From Bacteroidales bacterium (GTDB lineage: Bacteria > Bacteroidota > Bacteroidia > Bacteroidales > ML635J-15): a stretch of DNA of 64,000 nucleotides. This document shows, in pieces, positions 7,129-15,018 of this stretch (positions within the stretch are counted from its first letter, which is position 1; each line of letters opens with the position of its first letter). The notes beneath the pieces were generated by a model. That model was not told where the DNA came from and made no database searches. It saw nothing but the letters and a program-made list of their open reading frames with translations. The stretch lies in the NCBI GenBank assembly GCA_017620015.1, contig JAFZRE010000024.1, positions 1 to 64,000 of the forward strand, read 5' to 3'. The translations under genes and the position numbers were made by a program.

Positions 7129-9981
7129 TTATTCTTCTTCGAGCTGGTTGCACTTGCAATCGAGGTTGCGGTCGCCGTAGGCGTTGTCAATCTTTGCAAC
7201 ATATGGCCAGAACTTGTTTTCCTTAATCCAAGGTAGCGGGAAAGCTGCCTTTTCACGCGGATAGCAGTGGTTCCACTCGCTTGCAGTACATTCGAACTGG
7301 GTGTGAGGTGCATTTACAAGAGGATTGTCCTCGCGGGTATATTTGCCAGCCTTGATGTCCTCGCATTCAGCCTTGATAACCTTCATTGTCTCGATGAAGC
7401 GGTCGAGTTCCTGCTTGCTTTCGCTCTCGGTAGGTTCAACCATGAGGGTTTCGTGTACTGGGAACGACAATGTTGGTGCGTGGAATCCGAAGTCCATCAA
7501 GCGGTGAGCGATGTCGGCAGCTTCAACGCCATATTCAGCGCGGAACTTCTGAACGTCGAGAATCATTTCGTGTGCGCAACGGCCAGTTTCGCCAGTGTAG
7601 AGAACATTGAAAGTATCCTTCAGTTCGCTTGCGATGTAGTTTGCGTTGAGGATAGCAATCTTTGTAGCTTCCCTGAGACCGCGTTCGCCCATCATCTTGA
7701 TGTAAGCATAGGTAATCGGGAGAATCATAGCGCTGCCGAACGGAGCCGAAGTGATAGCGCGGATGCCCTTCTTGCCACCGGTCTTTATTACGCTGTGGGT
7801 CGGGAGGAAGTCAACAAGCTTCTTGCATACCGAAACTGTTCCGATGCCAGGACCGCCACCACCGTGAGGGCTAGCAAAGGTCTTGTGGAGGTTGAGGTGG
7901 CAAACGTCTGCTCCGATAGTTCCAGGGTTGGTGAGAGCAACCTGTGCGTTCATGTTTGCACCGTCCATATATACGAGACCGCCATTGTCGTGGATTATCT
8001 TCACGATGTCGAGAATCTTGTTCTCGAATACGCCGTGAGTTGATGGATAGGTAATCATCATTGCAGCAAGGTTGTCCTTGTTGGCAACTGCCTTTTCCTT
8101 CAAGTCCTTAACGTCGATGTTACCGTGTTCGTCGCAGTTGACAAGAACAAGTTTGAAACCTGCCATTGCCATACTTGCCGGGTTGGTTCCGTGTGCCGAA
8201 GTCGGGATGATGCAGACATTCCTGTGAGCTTCCTTTCTTGAGTGGTGGTATGCACGGATAATCATAAGGCCTGTATGTTCGCCAGTTGCACCCGAATTTG
8301 GCTGCAAAGTTGTTGCTGCAAAGCCTGTAATTGTCGAGAGGTCCTTTGAAATGTCGTCGATAAGTTCGTAGTAACCGAGAGCCTGGTTCTTCGGAACAAA
8401 CGGGTGGATGTTTGCAAATTCCGGCCAGCTGAGCGGCAACATCGAAGTTGCAGGGTTGAGTTTCATGGTACACGAACCGAGCGAAATCATCGACTGGGTA
8501 AGGGAAATGTCACGGCGTTCGAGTTTCTTGATGTAACGCATCATTTCAGTTTCGCTGTGGTAGCTGTTGAATACCTTCTGGTTGAAAATGCTGTCTGTTC
8601 TTGCAAACTTAGCATCCATATTTACCATCGGAACATCTTCAACTTTCTTTGCCTTCTTGCCTGCTGCGAGAGCAAAGATTTCGAGGATGTTGTTTACATC
8701 GGCAACCGAAATAAGTTCGTCGGTGCTGAAGCCAACGGTCTTTTCGTCGATGTAGTGGAAGTTAATCTTGCGCTGCAAAGCGAGCTTTTCGATAGCCTTC
8801 TTGTCGGCGCCGTTTACGATAACTGTATCGAAGATGTTTGTATGTTCAATCTTGTATCCGAGCTTCTTGATTTCGGCAGCGAGGAATTTTGCCGATGAGT
8901 AGATGTTGTTGGCGATTCTTCTCATTCCCTCTGGTCCGTGATATACAACGTAGAAACCAGCCATCATTGCGAGCAGAGCCTGTGCGGTGCAGATGTTTGA
9001 TGTAGCATCTTCGCGCTTGATGTGCTGTTCGCGGGTCTGGAGGGCGAGACGGAGAGCCTTGCGTCCGAACTTATCGACGCTGACACCGATAATACGTCCC
9101 GGCATTTTGCGTTTGTACTTGTCGGAAGTAGCCATGAATGCTGCGTGCGGTCCGCCGAATCCCATCGGAAGTCCGAAACGCTGTGTGTTACCAACAACAA
9201 TGTCGGCGCCCCACGAAGCCGGCGACTTGAGCAGTACGAGAGCCATAGTGTCAACAACTGCAGTTACAAGCATTTCGTTTTCGTGTGCAGTTTCGGTGAA
9301 CTTTGCGTAGTCGCGGATTTCGCCGCTTGCGCTCGGGTACTGGAGGATAGCACCTATATATTTCTTCGAGAGTTTTACCTTCTTGTAGTCGCCAACTTCG
9401 ACCTCGATTCCTAGTGGTTCGGTACGCATAAGGATAACGTCGAGAGTCTGCGGGAAGATGTCCTTGTCAACGAAAACTACGTTGCGACCTTCCTTTGCTG
9501 CCTGACGTGAACGGCATTCGAACATCATTCTTGCTGCTTCGGCTGCTGCTGTACCTTCATCGAGGAGCGAGCAGTTGGCAAGTTCCATTCCTGTGAGTTC
9601 GGTGATTACGGTCTGGAAGTTAAGGAGAGCTTCGAGACGGCCCTGCGAAATTTCAGCCTGATACGGAGTGTATGAAGTGTACCAGCTTGGATTTTCGAAC
9701 ACATTGCGCAGGATTACCGACGGAACTGCAGTGCCGTAGTAACCCATACCGATAAGCGAGCGGTAAATCTTGTTCTTTGCAGCCATAGCCTTCAGTTTTA
9801 CAAGGAACTCGTCTTCGGTGAGCGGTTCGTCGAGCTTAAGGTTTTCTTTCAGTCTGATTTTGGTCGGGATGACCTGATCAATGAATTTGTCGAGTGATTT
9901 TGCTCCGATTTTCTTGAGCATTTCAGCGTATTCGCTTTCCCTCGGACCCACGTGGCGGGTGTAGAAATCTTCTCTAATCAT
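7129..9981 (-). CDS. gcvP: Glycine dehydrogenase (decarboxylating), P protein of glycine cleavage
   Basis: 950 residues, the usual length of the fused homodimeric P protein. It decarboxylates glycine with PLP and passes the aminomethyl group to lipoyl-GcvH. The N-terminal half begins MIREDFYTRHVGPRESEYAEM, typical of the family; the C-terminal half holds the PLP-lysine segment NLHKTFASPHGGGGPG near residue 700, preceded by DGANMNAQVALTNPGTIGAD. The gene stands alone: gcvT and gcvH are not in the window. A terminator follows it. No glycine riboswitch or clear TAnnTTTG is seen in the short upstream region. Confidence 0.97.
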   Translation of the reverse strand: MIREDFYTRHVGPRESEYAEMLKKIGAKSLDKFIDQVIPTKIRLKENLKLDEPLTEDEFLVKLKAMAAKNKIYRSLIGMGYYGTAVPSVILRNVFENPSWYTSYTPYQAEISQGRLEALLNFQTVITELTGMELANCSLLDEGTAAAEAARMMFECRSRQAAKEGRNVVFVDKDIFPQTLDVILMRTEPLGIEVEVGDYKKVKLSKKYIGAILQYPSASGEIRDYAKFTETAHENEMLVTAVVDTMALVLLKSPASWGADIVVGNTQRFGLPMGFGGPHAAFMATSDKYKRKMPGRIIGVSVDKFGRKALRLALQTREQHIKREDATSNICTAQALLAMMAGFYVVYHGPEGMRRIANNIYSSAKFLAAEIKKLGYKIEHTNIFDTVIVNGADKKAIEKLALQRKINFHYIDEKTVGFSTDELISVADVNNILEIFALAAGKKAKKVEDVPMVNMDAKFARTDSIFNQKVFNSYHSETEMMRYIKKLERRDISLTQSMISLGSCTMKLNPATSMLPLSWPEFANIHPFVPKNQALGYYELIDDISKDLSTITGFAATTLQPNSGATGEHTGLMIIRAYHHSRKEAHRNVCIIPTSAHGTNPASMAMAGFKLVLVNCDEHGNIDVKDLKEKAVANKDNLAAMMITYPSTHGVFENKILDIVKIIHDNGGLVYMDGANMNAQVALTNPGTIGADVCHLNLHKTFASPHGGGGPGIGTVSVCKKLVDFLPTHSVIKTGGKKGIRAITSAPFGSAMILPITYAYIKMMGERGLREATKIAILNANYIASELKDTFNVLYTGETGRCAHEMILDVQKFRAEYGVEAADIAHRLMDFGFHAPTLSFPVHETLMVEPTESESKQELDRFIETMKVIKAECEDIKAGKYTREDNPLVNAPHTQFECTASEWNHCYPREKAAFPLPWIKENKFWPYVAKIDNAYGDRNLDCKCNQLEEE

Positions 9982-10083
9982 TGTATTTCTATATTAGTGT
10001 TTGCGTTAAAAAATTTTGCGTAAAATTATAAATATTTTGGGTTCGCAATTCAGATTTGTTTGTGTTTTTTTCAACGGTGTTTT

Positions 10084-10118
10084 TTGCGGATTGCAAATCC
10101 TTATATTCGAGCCTTCGG
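10084..10118. repeat. 35-bp direct repeat, left copy
   Basis: The 35-bp string beginning ttgcggattgcaaatcc and ending gagccttcgg occurs identically and in the same orientation at 12467-12501. The two copies bracket the toxin-antitoxin genes and the AAA ATPase gene. Confidence 0.85.
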
Positions 10119-10159
10119 TAAAAGTTGTTAGGATAAATTCTAAAATTTGTGCGAAAGGG

Positions 10160-10588
10160 TTACTTCAATTCATTTTCATTAATAATCGCCAACATTTCCG
10201 CTGGAGTAACAACAAAATCAACCTTTGGGAAATGTTTTATGTTGCCTGTTACCAAATATGAATCTTCTTTGGACAATGCAACTTCGTAAAATACAACGTC
10301 TTTAGGGTCGGGGAATATTTCACCAACGGCTTCTTTTCGTTCCACTTTCAAGCCAATTTTTATTATATGGCTTATAACTAGATCAATATCTGATTTCTGA
10401 ATATGGAATTTGTCACGTGAAAGGACCTCAGTATATTCGCTAAGTATTTCATCATTATAGACTGGCTTTATTTCTCCTCGCAAAACCGCTCTTACAATAA
10501 CAGTAGGATTGGATTTGTCGTTGCTTGAAATTAGCGCAGATACAATAACATTCGTATCAATTACAGCATAAATATTATTATTCTCCAT
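10160..10588 (-). CDS. PIN-domain toxin (PIN_3-type RNase) of a type II toxin-antitoxin pair
   Basis: 142 residues. The N-terminus YAVIDTNVIVSALIS carries the first PIN acidic residue (D11). NDEILSEYTEVLSR supplies the mid-domain acid (E51), and DPKDVVFYEVALSKEDSYLVTGN the C-terminal acids, all standard in PIN-domain ribonucleases that use Mg or Mn. The start overlaps the end of the antitoxin gene by 11 bp, in the usual antitoxin-first order. The RNA target is unknown. Other PIN_3 proteins are annotated as putative toxin components. Confidence 0.85.
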   Translation of the reverse strand: MENNNIYAVIDTNVIVSALISSNDKSNPTVIVRAVLRGEIKPVYNDEILSEYTEVLSRDKFHIQKSDIDLVISHIIKIGLKVERKEAVGEIFPDPKDVVFYEVALSKEDSYLVTGNIKHFPKVDFVVTPAEMLAIINENELK

Positions 10589-10871
10589 TCCTTACCTCTC
10601 TGATTATTTCATTAATTTCATCAAGTGAAAGGTCTTGTACTCCAGCGTCTGCCGCGTCCTTCCTCATTTTGTCGAAAGCAAGCAAGGCTTTCTTTTCACT
10701 ATCTTCAATAGATTTCGCCCTTATCTCAAATGGAATCTTTCGTTCGCGTACAACGGCCTTCATAAAGATAATCAGCGCGGCAGTGTTGCTTAGTCCAAAA
10801 TCATCGCATAGCGCATCGAAATTTCGCTTCAGGTTGCTGTCAACCCTTATTGACATTGTTGATTGTGACAT
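10578..10871 (-). CDS. RelB/DinJ-type antitoxin
   Basis: 97 residues from the ATG at 10871 (MSQSTMSIRVDSNLKRNFD), the start that gives the standard ribbon-helix-helix N-terminus; the frame is open 15 codons further up. The RHH segment SIRVDSNLKRNFDALCDDFGLSNTAALIIFMKAVVRERKIPFEI is typical of RelB/DinJ, and the C-terminal tail (SLDEINEIIREVRNGE) is the usual toxin-wrapping helix. It is paired here with a PIN toxin rather than RelE/YafQ. RHH antitoxins repress their own promoter. Confidence 0.85.
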   Translation of the reverse strand: MSQSTMSIRVDSNLKRNFDALCDDFGLSNTAALIIFMKAVVRERKIPFEIRAKSIEDSEKKALLAFDKMRKDAADAGVQDLSLDEINEIIREVRNGE

Positions 10872-10891
10872 AATTCTATTTTTTTTATTGT

Positions 10892-10910
10892 TATTTGTAC
10901 TGCAAATATA
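10892..10910 (-). promoter_or_regulatory. Promoter and possible operator of the toxin-antitoxin pair
   Basis: The minus strand reads TATATTTG at 10903-10910 (TAnnTTTG), 31 bp before the antitoxin ATG. An overlapping inverted repeat ATTTG-TACTG-CAAAT at 10892-10906 could be the RHH operator. The promoter match is direct; the operator role is inferred. Confidence 0.45.
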
Positions 10911-11032
10911 ATGCAATATTAAATACGGTGTATATATATTGTAAATATTTTTGCAACTTTTTTATTTTCCGATATGTGACAAAAAAATGGCAGGACAAAA
11001 GCGTCTGCCATTATGGGTGTTTATTGCGGATT

Positions 11033-11183
11033 ACTGCCTTTGGCAGTGAGCTAAAGGTTACTGCCTTTGGCAACGAGTTAAAGGTTGCAAATCCCGAAGG
11101 ACATATTGTTCGGGCGGATTTGTAATCTGCCTGAGATGAGTATGAGCATTTGTAATGCTTGTATCGTTGCAAATTTCGAAGGA
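11033..11183. repeat. Dispersed repeat cluster 3' of the ATPase gene, with a copy at 12508-12611
   Basis: Two tandem units of about 27 bp (ttactgcctttggca...) at 11033-11085 are followed at 11089-11183 by a segment with gcggatttgtaatctgcctg and gagcatttgtaatgct. The same segment recurs in direct orientation at 12508-12611, on the other side of the ATPase gene. Confidence 0.8.
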
Positions 11184-11202
11184 CTTGGGCGGGAAGTGCG
11201 GA

Positions 11203-12336
11203 TTACATTTTAGTGTATTCCCTGATAATCCACAATTTAAAAATCGGGTCTTGGATTTGTATGTCCTTGCCCGTTTCATCAATCAGGTCGCGTTTCTTCA
11301 GAGCTTCCTTTATGATGCGAATGTTTCCGCTGGTGCCAAGTTTATAGCGTTGCAAGGTATCCGAGGCAGAGAAGTTTTTAACACCGTTGGACACTGCACA
11401 AAGAAAATTCCGTTGCTTCTCGGTCAATGAGTCCATTATGTTGACAAACTGTAAGTTAAGCGAATCGAGCATTGCTTGCAAGGCATTGTCAACTATGGCA
11501 GTAGAGCAAGTGCGCGTTGTTCTCAACCAAGCATATTGGGCAAGTTGCTGCACATAGTATGGATGATTTTCTACTTGCTCGGCAAGGTACTTGGCAAGTG
11601 CTTGAGTAATTGATTTTCCAGTATCTTTAAATCTGCCGACAAGATATTTCTGCCATTCATCGTTGGATATTTTCTGCAAAAACATCATATCGCCAAATCG
11701 GTAGAAAGGACTGTTGTATTCTCCGAAAATGTTCATCATCATGTGCTTTTTGCTTCCATATAGTATATAGGCAACATCAGAATGTGTCTGCCAATGGCTG
11801 CGTAGTGTCTTCTGGAATTTCAATGCATCGGAATATTCACCTATTTGTTGGAATTCGTCGATGCACACAACGACCTTTTTCTTCTTACGCTGGGCAATCT
11901 GCTGCGGCAAATCCAGAATGTCTTCTTCTATAGGAGAGTTTTTTGTGTCCACCCCAAGTGCAATTTCATACTGTCCAATAGGGTCAGAAATTGACAGTTT
12001 TGGAAGCAGACGAGCAATAAAATCTTTGGCATTAGTTAGCAACGACTCTGCCGACGATGAGATGCCTTCCATTGTTCGCTTGGCAAAAGTTGCATAAAAC
12101 TCTTGCGGATTTTCGGTCTTGAAAATATTCATCTTCACGAACAAAATGTCATCTTGTTCCTTCTTAACAGACTTTATGGTTTTTGCAACCAAAGATGATT
12201 TTCCCCAACGGCGAGGTGAAATAATTGCCGTATTTGTAAGCGACATAAAGTTATTTCTCAAGAGAGATGTTTCTTCTGTTCTATCTGTGAAATCGTTATT
12301 TTCCACAATCTTCCCGTATGCAAATGGTATGTTCAT
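11203..12336 (-). CDS. AAA ATPase of the archaeal-type ATPase_2/STAND-like family
   Basis: 377 residues. Walker A is SPRRWGKSSL (residues 40-49), Walker B is VVVCIDEFQQIG (residues 156-166, D160/E161), and ILYGSKKHMMM is the sensor-1 region. The C-terminal 100 residues look like a winged helix (FSASDTLQRYKLGTSGNIRIIKEALKK). Proteins of this type are numerous in Bacteroidota. Their role is poorly defined; suggestions include defence, regulation or element maintenance. The gene is flanked on both sides by the same dispersed repeats, and a palindrome-rich AT segment covers its promoter. This arrangement suggests a self-regulated, possibly mobile unit (inference). Confidence 0.85.
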   Translation of the reverse strand: MNIPFAYGKIVENNDFTDRTEETSLLRNNFMSLTNTAIISPRRWGKSSLVAKTIKSVKKEQDDILFVKMNIFKTENPQEFYATFAKRTMEGISSSAESLLTNAKDFIARLLPKLSISDPIGQYEIALGVDTKNSPIEEDILDLPQQIAQRKKKKVVVCIDEFQQIGEYSDALKFQKTLRSHWQTHSDVAYILYGSKKHMMMNIFGEYNSPFYRFGDMMFLQKISNDEWQKYLVGRFKDTGKSITQALAKYLAEQVENHPYYVQQLAQYAWLRTTRTCSTAIVDNALQAMLDSLNLQFVNIMDSLTEKQRNFLCAVSNGVKNFSASDTLQRYKLGTSGNIRIIKEALKKRDLIDETGKDIQIQDPIFKLWIIREYTKM

Positions 12337-12352
12337 ACACTTAAAATTTTTG

Positions 12353-12360
12353 CAAATGTA
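12353..12360 (-). promoter_or_regulatory. Bacteroidota -7 element of the ATPase gene
   Basis: The minus strand reads TACATTTG (TAnnTTTG), 16 bp before the ATG at 12336. Confidence 0.55.
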
Positions 12361-12366
12361 ATAAAA

Positions 12367-12420
12367 TTATATCATATAAAACTATATCATATAAATTTAT
12401 ATGATGTAAAATTATATCAA
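12367..12420. promoter_or_regulatory. AT-rich palindromic/iterated operator candidate
   Basis: The unit tatatcatataaa occurs twice about 14 bp apart (ending near 12380 and 12395). A perfect 20-bp palindrome (atcatataaa/tttatatgat) spans 12386-12405, and a further related unit follows. It covers the -33 region and upstream of the ATPase promoter on the minus strand, so it is a plausible binding site for a dimeric regulator, perhaps the winged-helix ATPase itself. Confidence 0.5.
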
Positions 12421-12466
12421 AATGCCAACTAGTTAATAATTAGATTGTTATAATACTGGTGTTTTG

Positions 12467-12611
12467 TTGCGGATTGCAAATCCTTATATTCGAGCCTTCG
12501 GGATTACAAATCCCGAAAGACATATGGACATATTGTTCAGGCGGATTTGTAATCTGCCTGAGTTGAGTACGAGCATTTGTAATGCTCTTATCGTTGCAAA
12601 TTCCGAAGAAC
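12467..12611. repeat. Right-hand repeat cluster of the toxin-antitoxin/ATPase segment
   Basis: 12467-12501 is an exact copy of 10084-10118. 12508-12611 is a close copy of 11089-11183. The rest of the gap to 12693 holds two similar ttgtttgatgttgtt strings and a hairpin AATCGCG/CGCGATT at 12659-12678; no gene is seen. Confidence 0.8.
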
Positions 12612-12693
12612 GCAATATTGTTTGATGTTGTTTGGAATGGTTTGATGTTGTTCTGTATAATCGCGACATGGCGCGATTCTTATTTTTGAAAAA

Positions 12694-13611
12694 TTATTGT
12701 AGCAATGCAATATTTTGTGTACGTACAAACCAATCCAAATATCCGATTTTATAGAGATTGAAAAATGCCAATTTCGGATGTCTTGATGTAAGCAAATGTG
12801 TTTCAAGTGGTTTTCCAAATAATTTGAATGTGAGCTTCACTGTCCACAGCAGATGCAATTTTTTCAGTTTAACATAATGTCTGCATAGGCGGATGTGGTT
12901 GAAGAATTTTGGACTTATGCCGTCGATTTGCCTTATTGCGATGAGGTTTTCGATTCCAGCCCTTGTTTTTGCAAGAAATTTCTCGTTTGATTCTATTCCG
13001 GTGTGGATTACTGGATTGTCGATGTGCAGGATTGGAATGTTGTTTTCTTGAAGTTCAAATCCGAAAAGGCTGTCTTCGTGTCCGTACTTTTTCAGTGCTT
13101 CGCAGAAGCGTATTTTTTCAAAAATCTTCTTTGAAACCATTAGGTTGTTGGTTGTGAAGGCGGAGTAGGGGGCTTGGTTGCGTTTTGTGGCGGGAGTCTT
13201 TTCCACCTTCGTGCCAAATGTGTAGCGTAGCGATATTTCGGGCGAGTACTGCAATTCGTTGTAGGTGGTTCCCCCGCAGACGACTTCGCAGTTGCGGTTT
13301 TCGATATACCTATTTATATATTTTGTGTCGGGAATGGCCGAATCGCAGTCGATGAAGATGAGTTTTTCGTATTTTGCGGCATCGGCTAGGCGGTTACGTG
13401 TGGTGCTGCGACCAAAATTCTCCTTGCTGACGATATGCCATGCGCCTTTTATGTTTTCGATTGCATTGTTTTCGTTGGCAAACTTTTCGTCTGAGCCGTC
13501 TTCGAGCACAAGTATTTCAAAATCAATCGCTGACTTCTGGCATTGCTGCGAAAGTTCGGTGACCAGTTTTACTACATTGCAGTTGTATGTCGGAATGCAG
13601 ATGCTAAGCAT
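12694..13611 (-). CDS. Glycosyltransferase family 2 protein
   Basis: 305 residues, GT-A fold. N-terminus MLSICIPTYNC, then ILVLEDGSDE, SKENFGRSTTRNRLAD and the metal-binding IFIDCDSAIPD (DxD-like, about residue 93). Further on, SLFGFELQENNIPILHIDNPVIHTG is typical of GT2 enzymes. Acceptor and sugar donor unknown; no membrane segment apparent. The start overlaps the preceding lipoprotein gene by one base (TAATG), so it is translationally coupled and in the operon 14685-12694. That association with two lipoproteins is unexplained. Confidence 0.88.
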   Translation of the reverse strand: MLSICIPTYNCNVVKLVTELSQQCQKSAIDFEILVLEDGSDEKFANENNAIENIKGAWHIVSKENFGRSTTRNRLADAAKYEKLIFIDCDSAIPDTKYINRYIENRNCEVVCGGTTYNELQYSPEISLRYTFGTKVEKTPATKRNQAPYSAFTTNNLMVSKKIFEKIRFCEALKKYGHEDSLFGFELQENNIPILHIDNPVIHTGIESNEKFLAKTRAGIENLIAIRQIDGISPKFFNHIRLCRHYVKLKKLHLLWTVKLTFKLFGKPLETHLLTSRHPKLAFFNLYKIGYLDWFVRTQNIALLQ

Positions 13612-14147
13612 TACTTTATGCCGTTTATAGAATCGTCTTCATCGGCAAATTGCTGGATGTCAATCATAAGTTTCTCGACTTGCTCGTTAACGGCCTCAAT
13701 TTCCGATGTCACGTCTTCGCCCCACGCTGTGTCGTTGCTGTGAGCATCGAAGGCGCTGCTTGCCTTGTGCAAAATCGTTTCAATCCTTTTTCGGTTGCTT
13801 TTTTCCCATTTGTCGAAATCCTCGGGGCATATTGTGTACATTGAGTCAATCACATGGTCGTATGCCGACAGCAGTTCTCCGAAATTGTCAAGGTCCGACT
13901 TGGCCTTGGCGTCGTTTCCCTTGAAGGCTTTGTCGGCGGTAGAGTATAATACGGAAGCGATTTCGTTTCCTGCAGATATTGCCTCGGTGCAATTTGCGAA
14001 TTTCATATCTGCGTATTTCTCAACCAGTTCGCCGTAGTCGGATTCGTATTCGTCGAGCGTAATATTCTTTTTGTCGATGTCTTTGTCGCACGACGACATC
14101 AATATGGTTGCAATGGCAATAATAATATAAAGTGTGACTTTATTCAT
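13611..14147 (-). CDS. Lipoprotein of unknown function
   Basis: 178 residues. MNKVTLYIIIAIATILMSSC ends in a lipobox Cys (LMSSC), followed by DKDIDKK, so it is probably an outer-membrane-anchored lipoprotein. The mature part is acidic and helical (DEYESDYGELVEKYADMKFA, AFKGNDAKAKSDLDNFGELL). It has no recognised domain, although a TPR-less helical bundle is likely. It overlaps the upstream lipoprotein gene by 8 bp and the downstream glycosyltransferase by 1 bp. It shares general composition with the upstream lipoprotein, so both may act together. Confidence 0.75.
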   Translation of the reverse strand: MNKVTLYIIIAIATILMSSCDKDIDKKNITLDEYESDYGELVEKYADMKFANCTEAISAGNEIASVLYSTADKAFKGNDAKAKSDLDNFGELLSAYDHVIDSMYTICPEDFDKWEKSNRKRIETILHKASSAFDAHSNDTAWGEDVTSEIEAVNEQVEKLMIDIQQFADEDDSINGIK

Positions 14148-14685
14148 TTGTTGCGCCGATTCTCTGCATGAATTGTTCGTAGGTGAGCGTGTCGCGGTTG
14201 AATATTATGTTTCCGTCTTCGAGTTCCTTTATGGTGTCCTTGCCAATTACGAACGAACTATCCTCCAGCATTTCTGGTTCATTGTAGTCTTCTTCTGCAT
14301 ATGCCTCGCCCATCATTTCTTCCATCATCGGACGAAGTGTATTTATGCGGTCGGAGAGTGATTCGCCGAACTTGTCGTCATCTTCCTCCCAGAATTCCTT
14401 GCTGCCGATGTCCAGTTTTTCGCTGAAATCCTTTAATATGCCATCTTCAAAGTCTTCAAGTCTCTTTAAGTCATATTCGCCTGTTTCCTTGCCTTGGTTG
14501 TAAACGTCTTCGATGATGTCGAAGTACAGCATCATAATGTCCCTGTATGTTGTCTGCACGTCAATTTTTTCTATTTCTTTTGCCAGTTTTTCTTCGCGTG
14601 CATCGAAATCTGACCTGTCGGGCTGGCATGAATACATTGAAAGTGCCAATGCTGCAACTGCTAATGTTATGAATGCGTTTCTCAT
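14140..14685 (-). CDS. Lipoprotein of unknown function
   Basis: 181 residues. The signal MRNAFITLAVAALALSMYSC has a lipobox Cys at residue 20. The mature chain is highly acidic and helical (FDAREEKLAKEIEKIDVQ, EDFEDGILKDFSEKLD, MMEEMMGEAYAEEDYNE). It is the first gene of the three-gene operon ending with the GT2 glycosyltransferase. Not recognised. Confidence 0.75.
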   Translation of the reverse strand: MRNAFITLAVAALALSMYSCQPDRSDFDAREEKLAKEIEKIDVQTTYRDIMMLYFDIIEDVYNQGKETGEYDLKRLEDFEDGILKDFSEKLDIGSKEFWEEDDDKFGESLSDRINTLRPMMEEMMGEAYAEEDYNEPEMLEDSSFVIGKDTIKELEDGNIIFNRDTLTYEQFMQRIGATNE

Positions 14686-14705
14686 TTCTTAAATCTAATT
14701 TTTTG

Positions 14706-14713
14706 CAAACATA
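14706..14713 (-). promoter_or_regulatory. Bacteroidota -7 element of the lipoprotein/GT2 operon
   Basis: The minus strand reads TATGTTTG (TAnnTTTG), 20 bp before the ATG at 14685. Confidence 0.55.
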
Positions 14714-14785
14714 AGTAAAAATTTTCAAATAATACCTATTATATATTTCGTAGATGTTGACAATGGATGTTTAATATTTATTGGG

Positions 14786-14950
14786 CGAAAAGGCTCGAAG
14801 GCTAACTGTCTAGCAGAAGACCAGTCTAACAGCCAGAAAAGACTTTGAACATTGAACGTTAAACCTGAACGGCGCAGCCCTCAACGAAGTTAAACGTGCG
14901 TAGCACATGAAACATAGAAACGGGCGTCAGCCTGTAAACTTTAAATTAGG
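14786..14950. repeat. Dispersed repeat block in a divergent intergenic gap
   Basis: Contains aaggctcgaaggctaac, cagtctaacagcc, gtgcgtagcacatgaaac and gaaacgggcgtcagcc. The same phrases occur near 28640-28745, 44400-44530 and 46720-46860. The remainder of the 333-bp gap (14686-15018) has the two promoters and nothing else recognisable. Confidence 0.6.
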
Positions 14951-14984
14951 TCGAAAAACTTTTCTCCGACTGAAAGATTAGTTG

Positions 14985-14992
14985 TAAATTTG
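14985..14992 (+). promoter_or_regulatory. Bacteroidota -7 element for the transketolase half
   Basis: TAAATTTG matches TAnnTTTG, 26 bp before the ATG at 15019. Confidence 0.5.
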
Positions 14993-15018
14993 TGCAGTTT
15001 TTTAGATAGTATTTCAAA

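Noticed and set aside
8404..8898. 164-codon plus-strand frame inside gcvP
   Set aside because: Shadow of the strongly coding gcvP minus strand; no independent signals.
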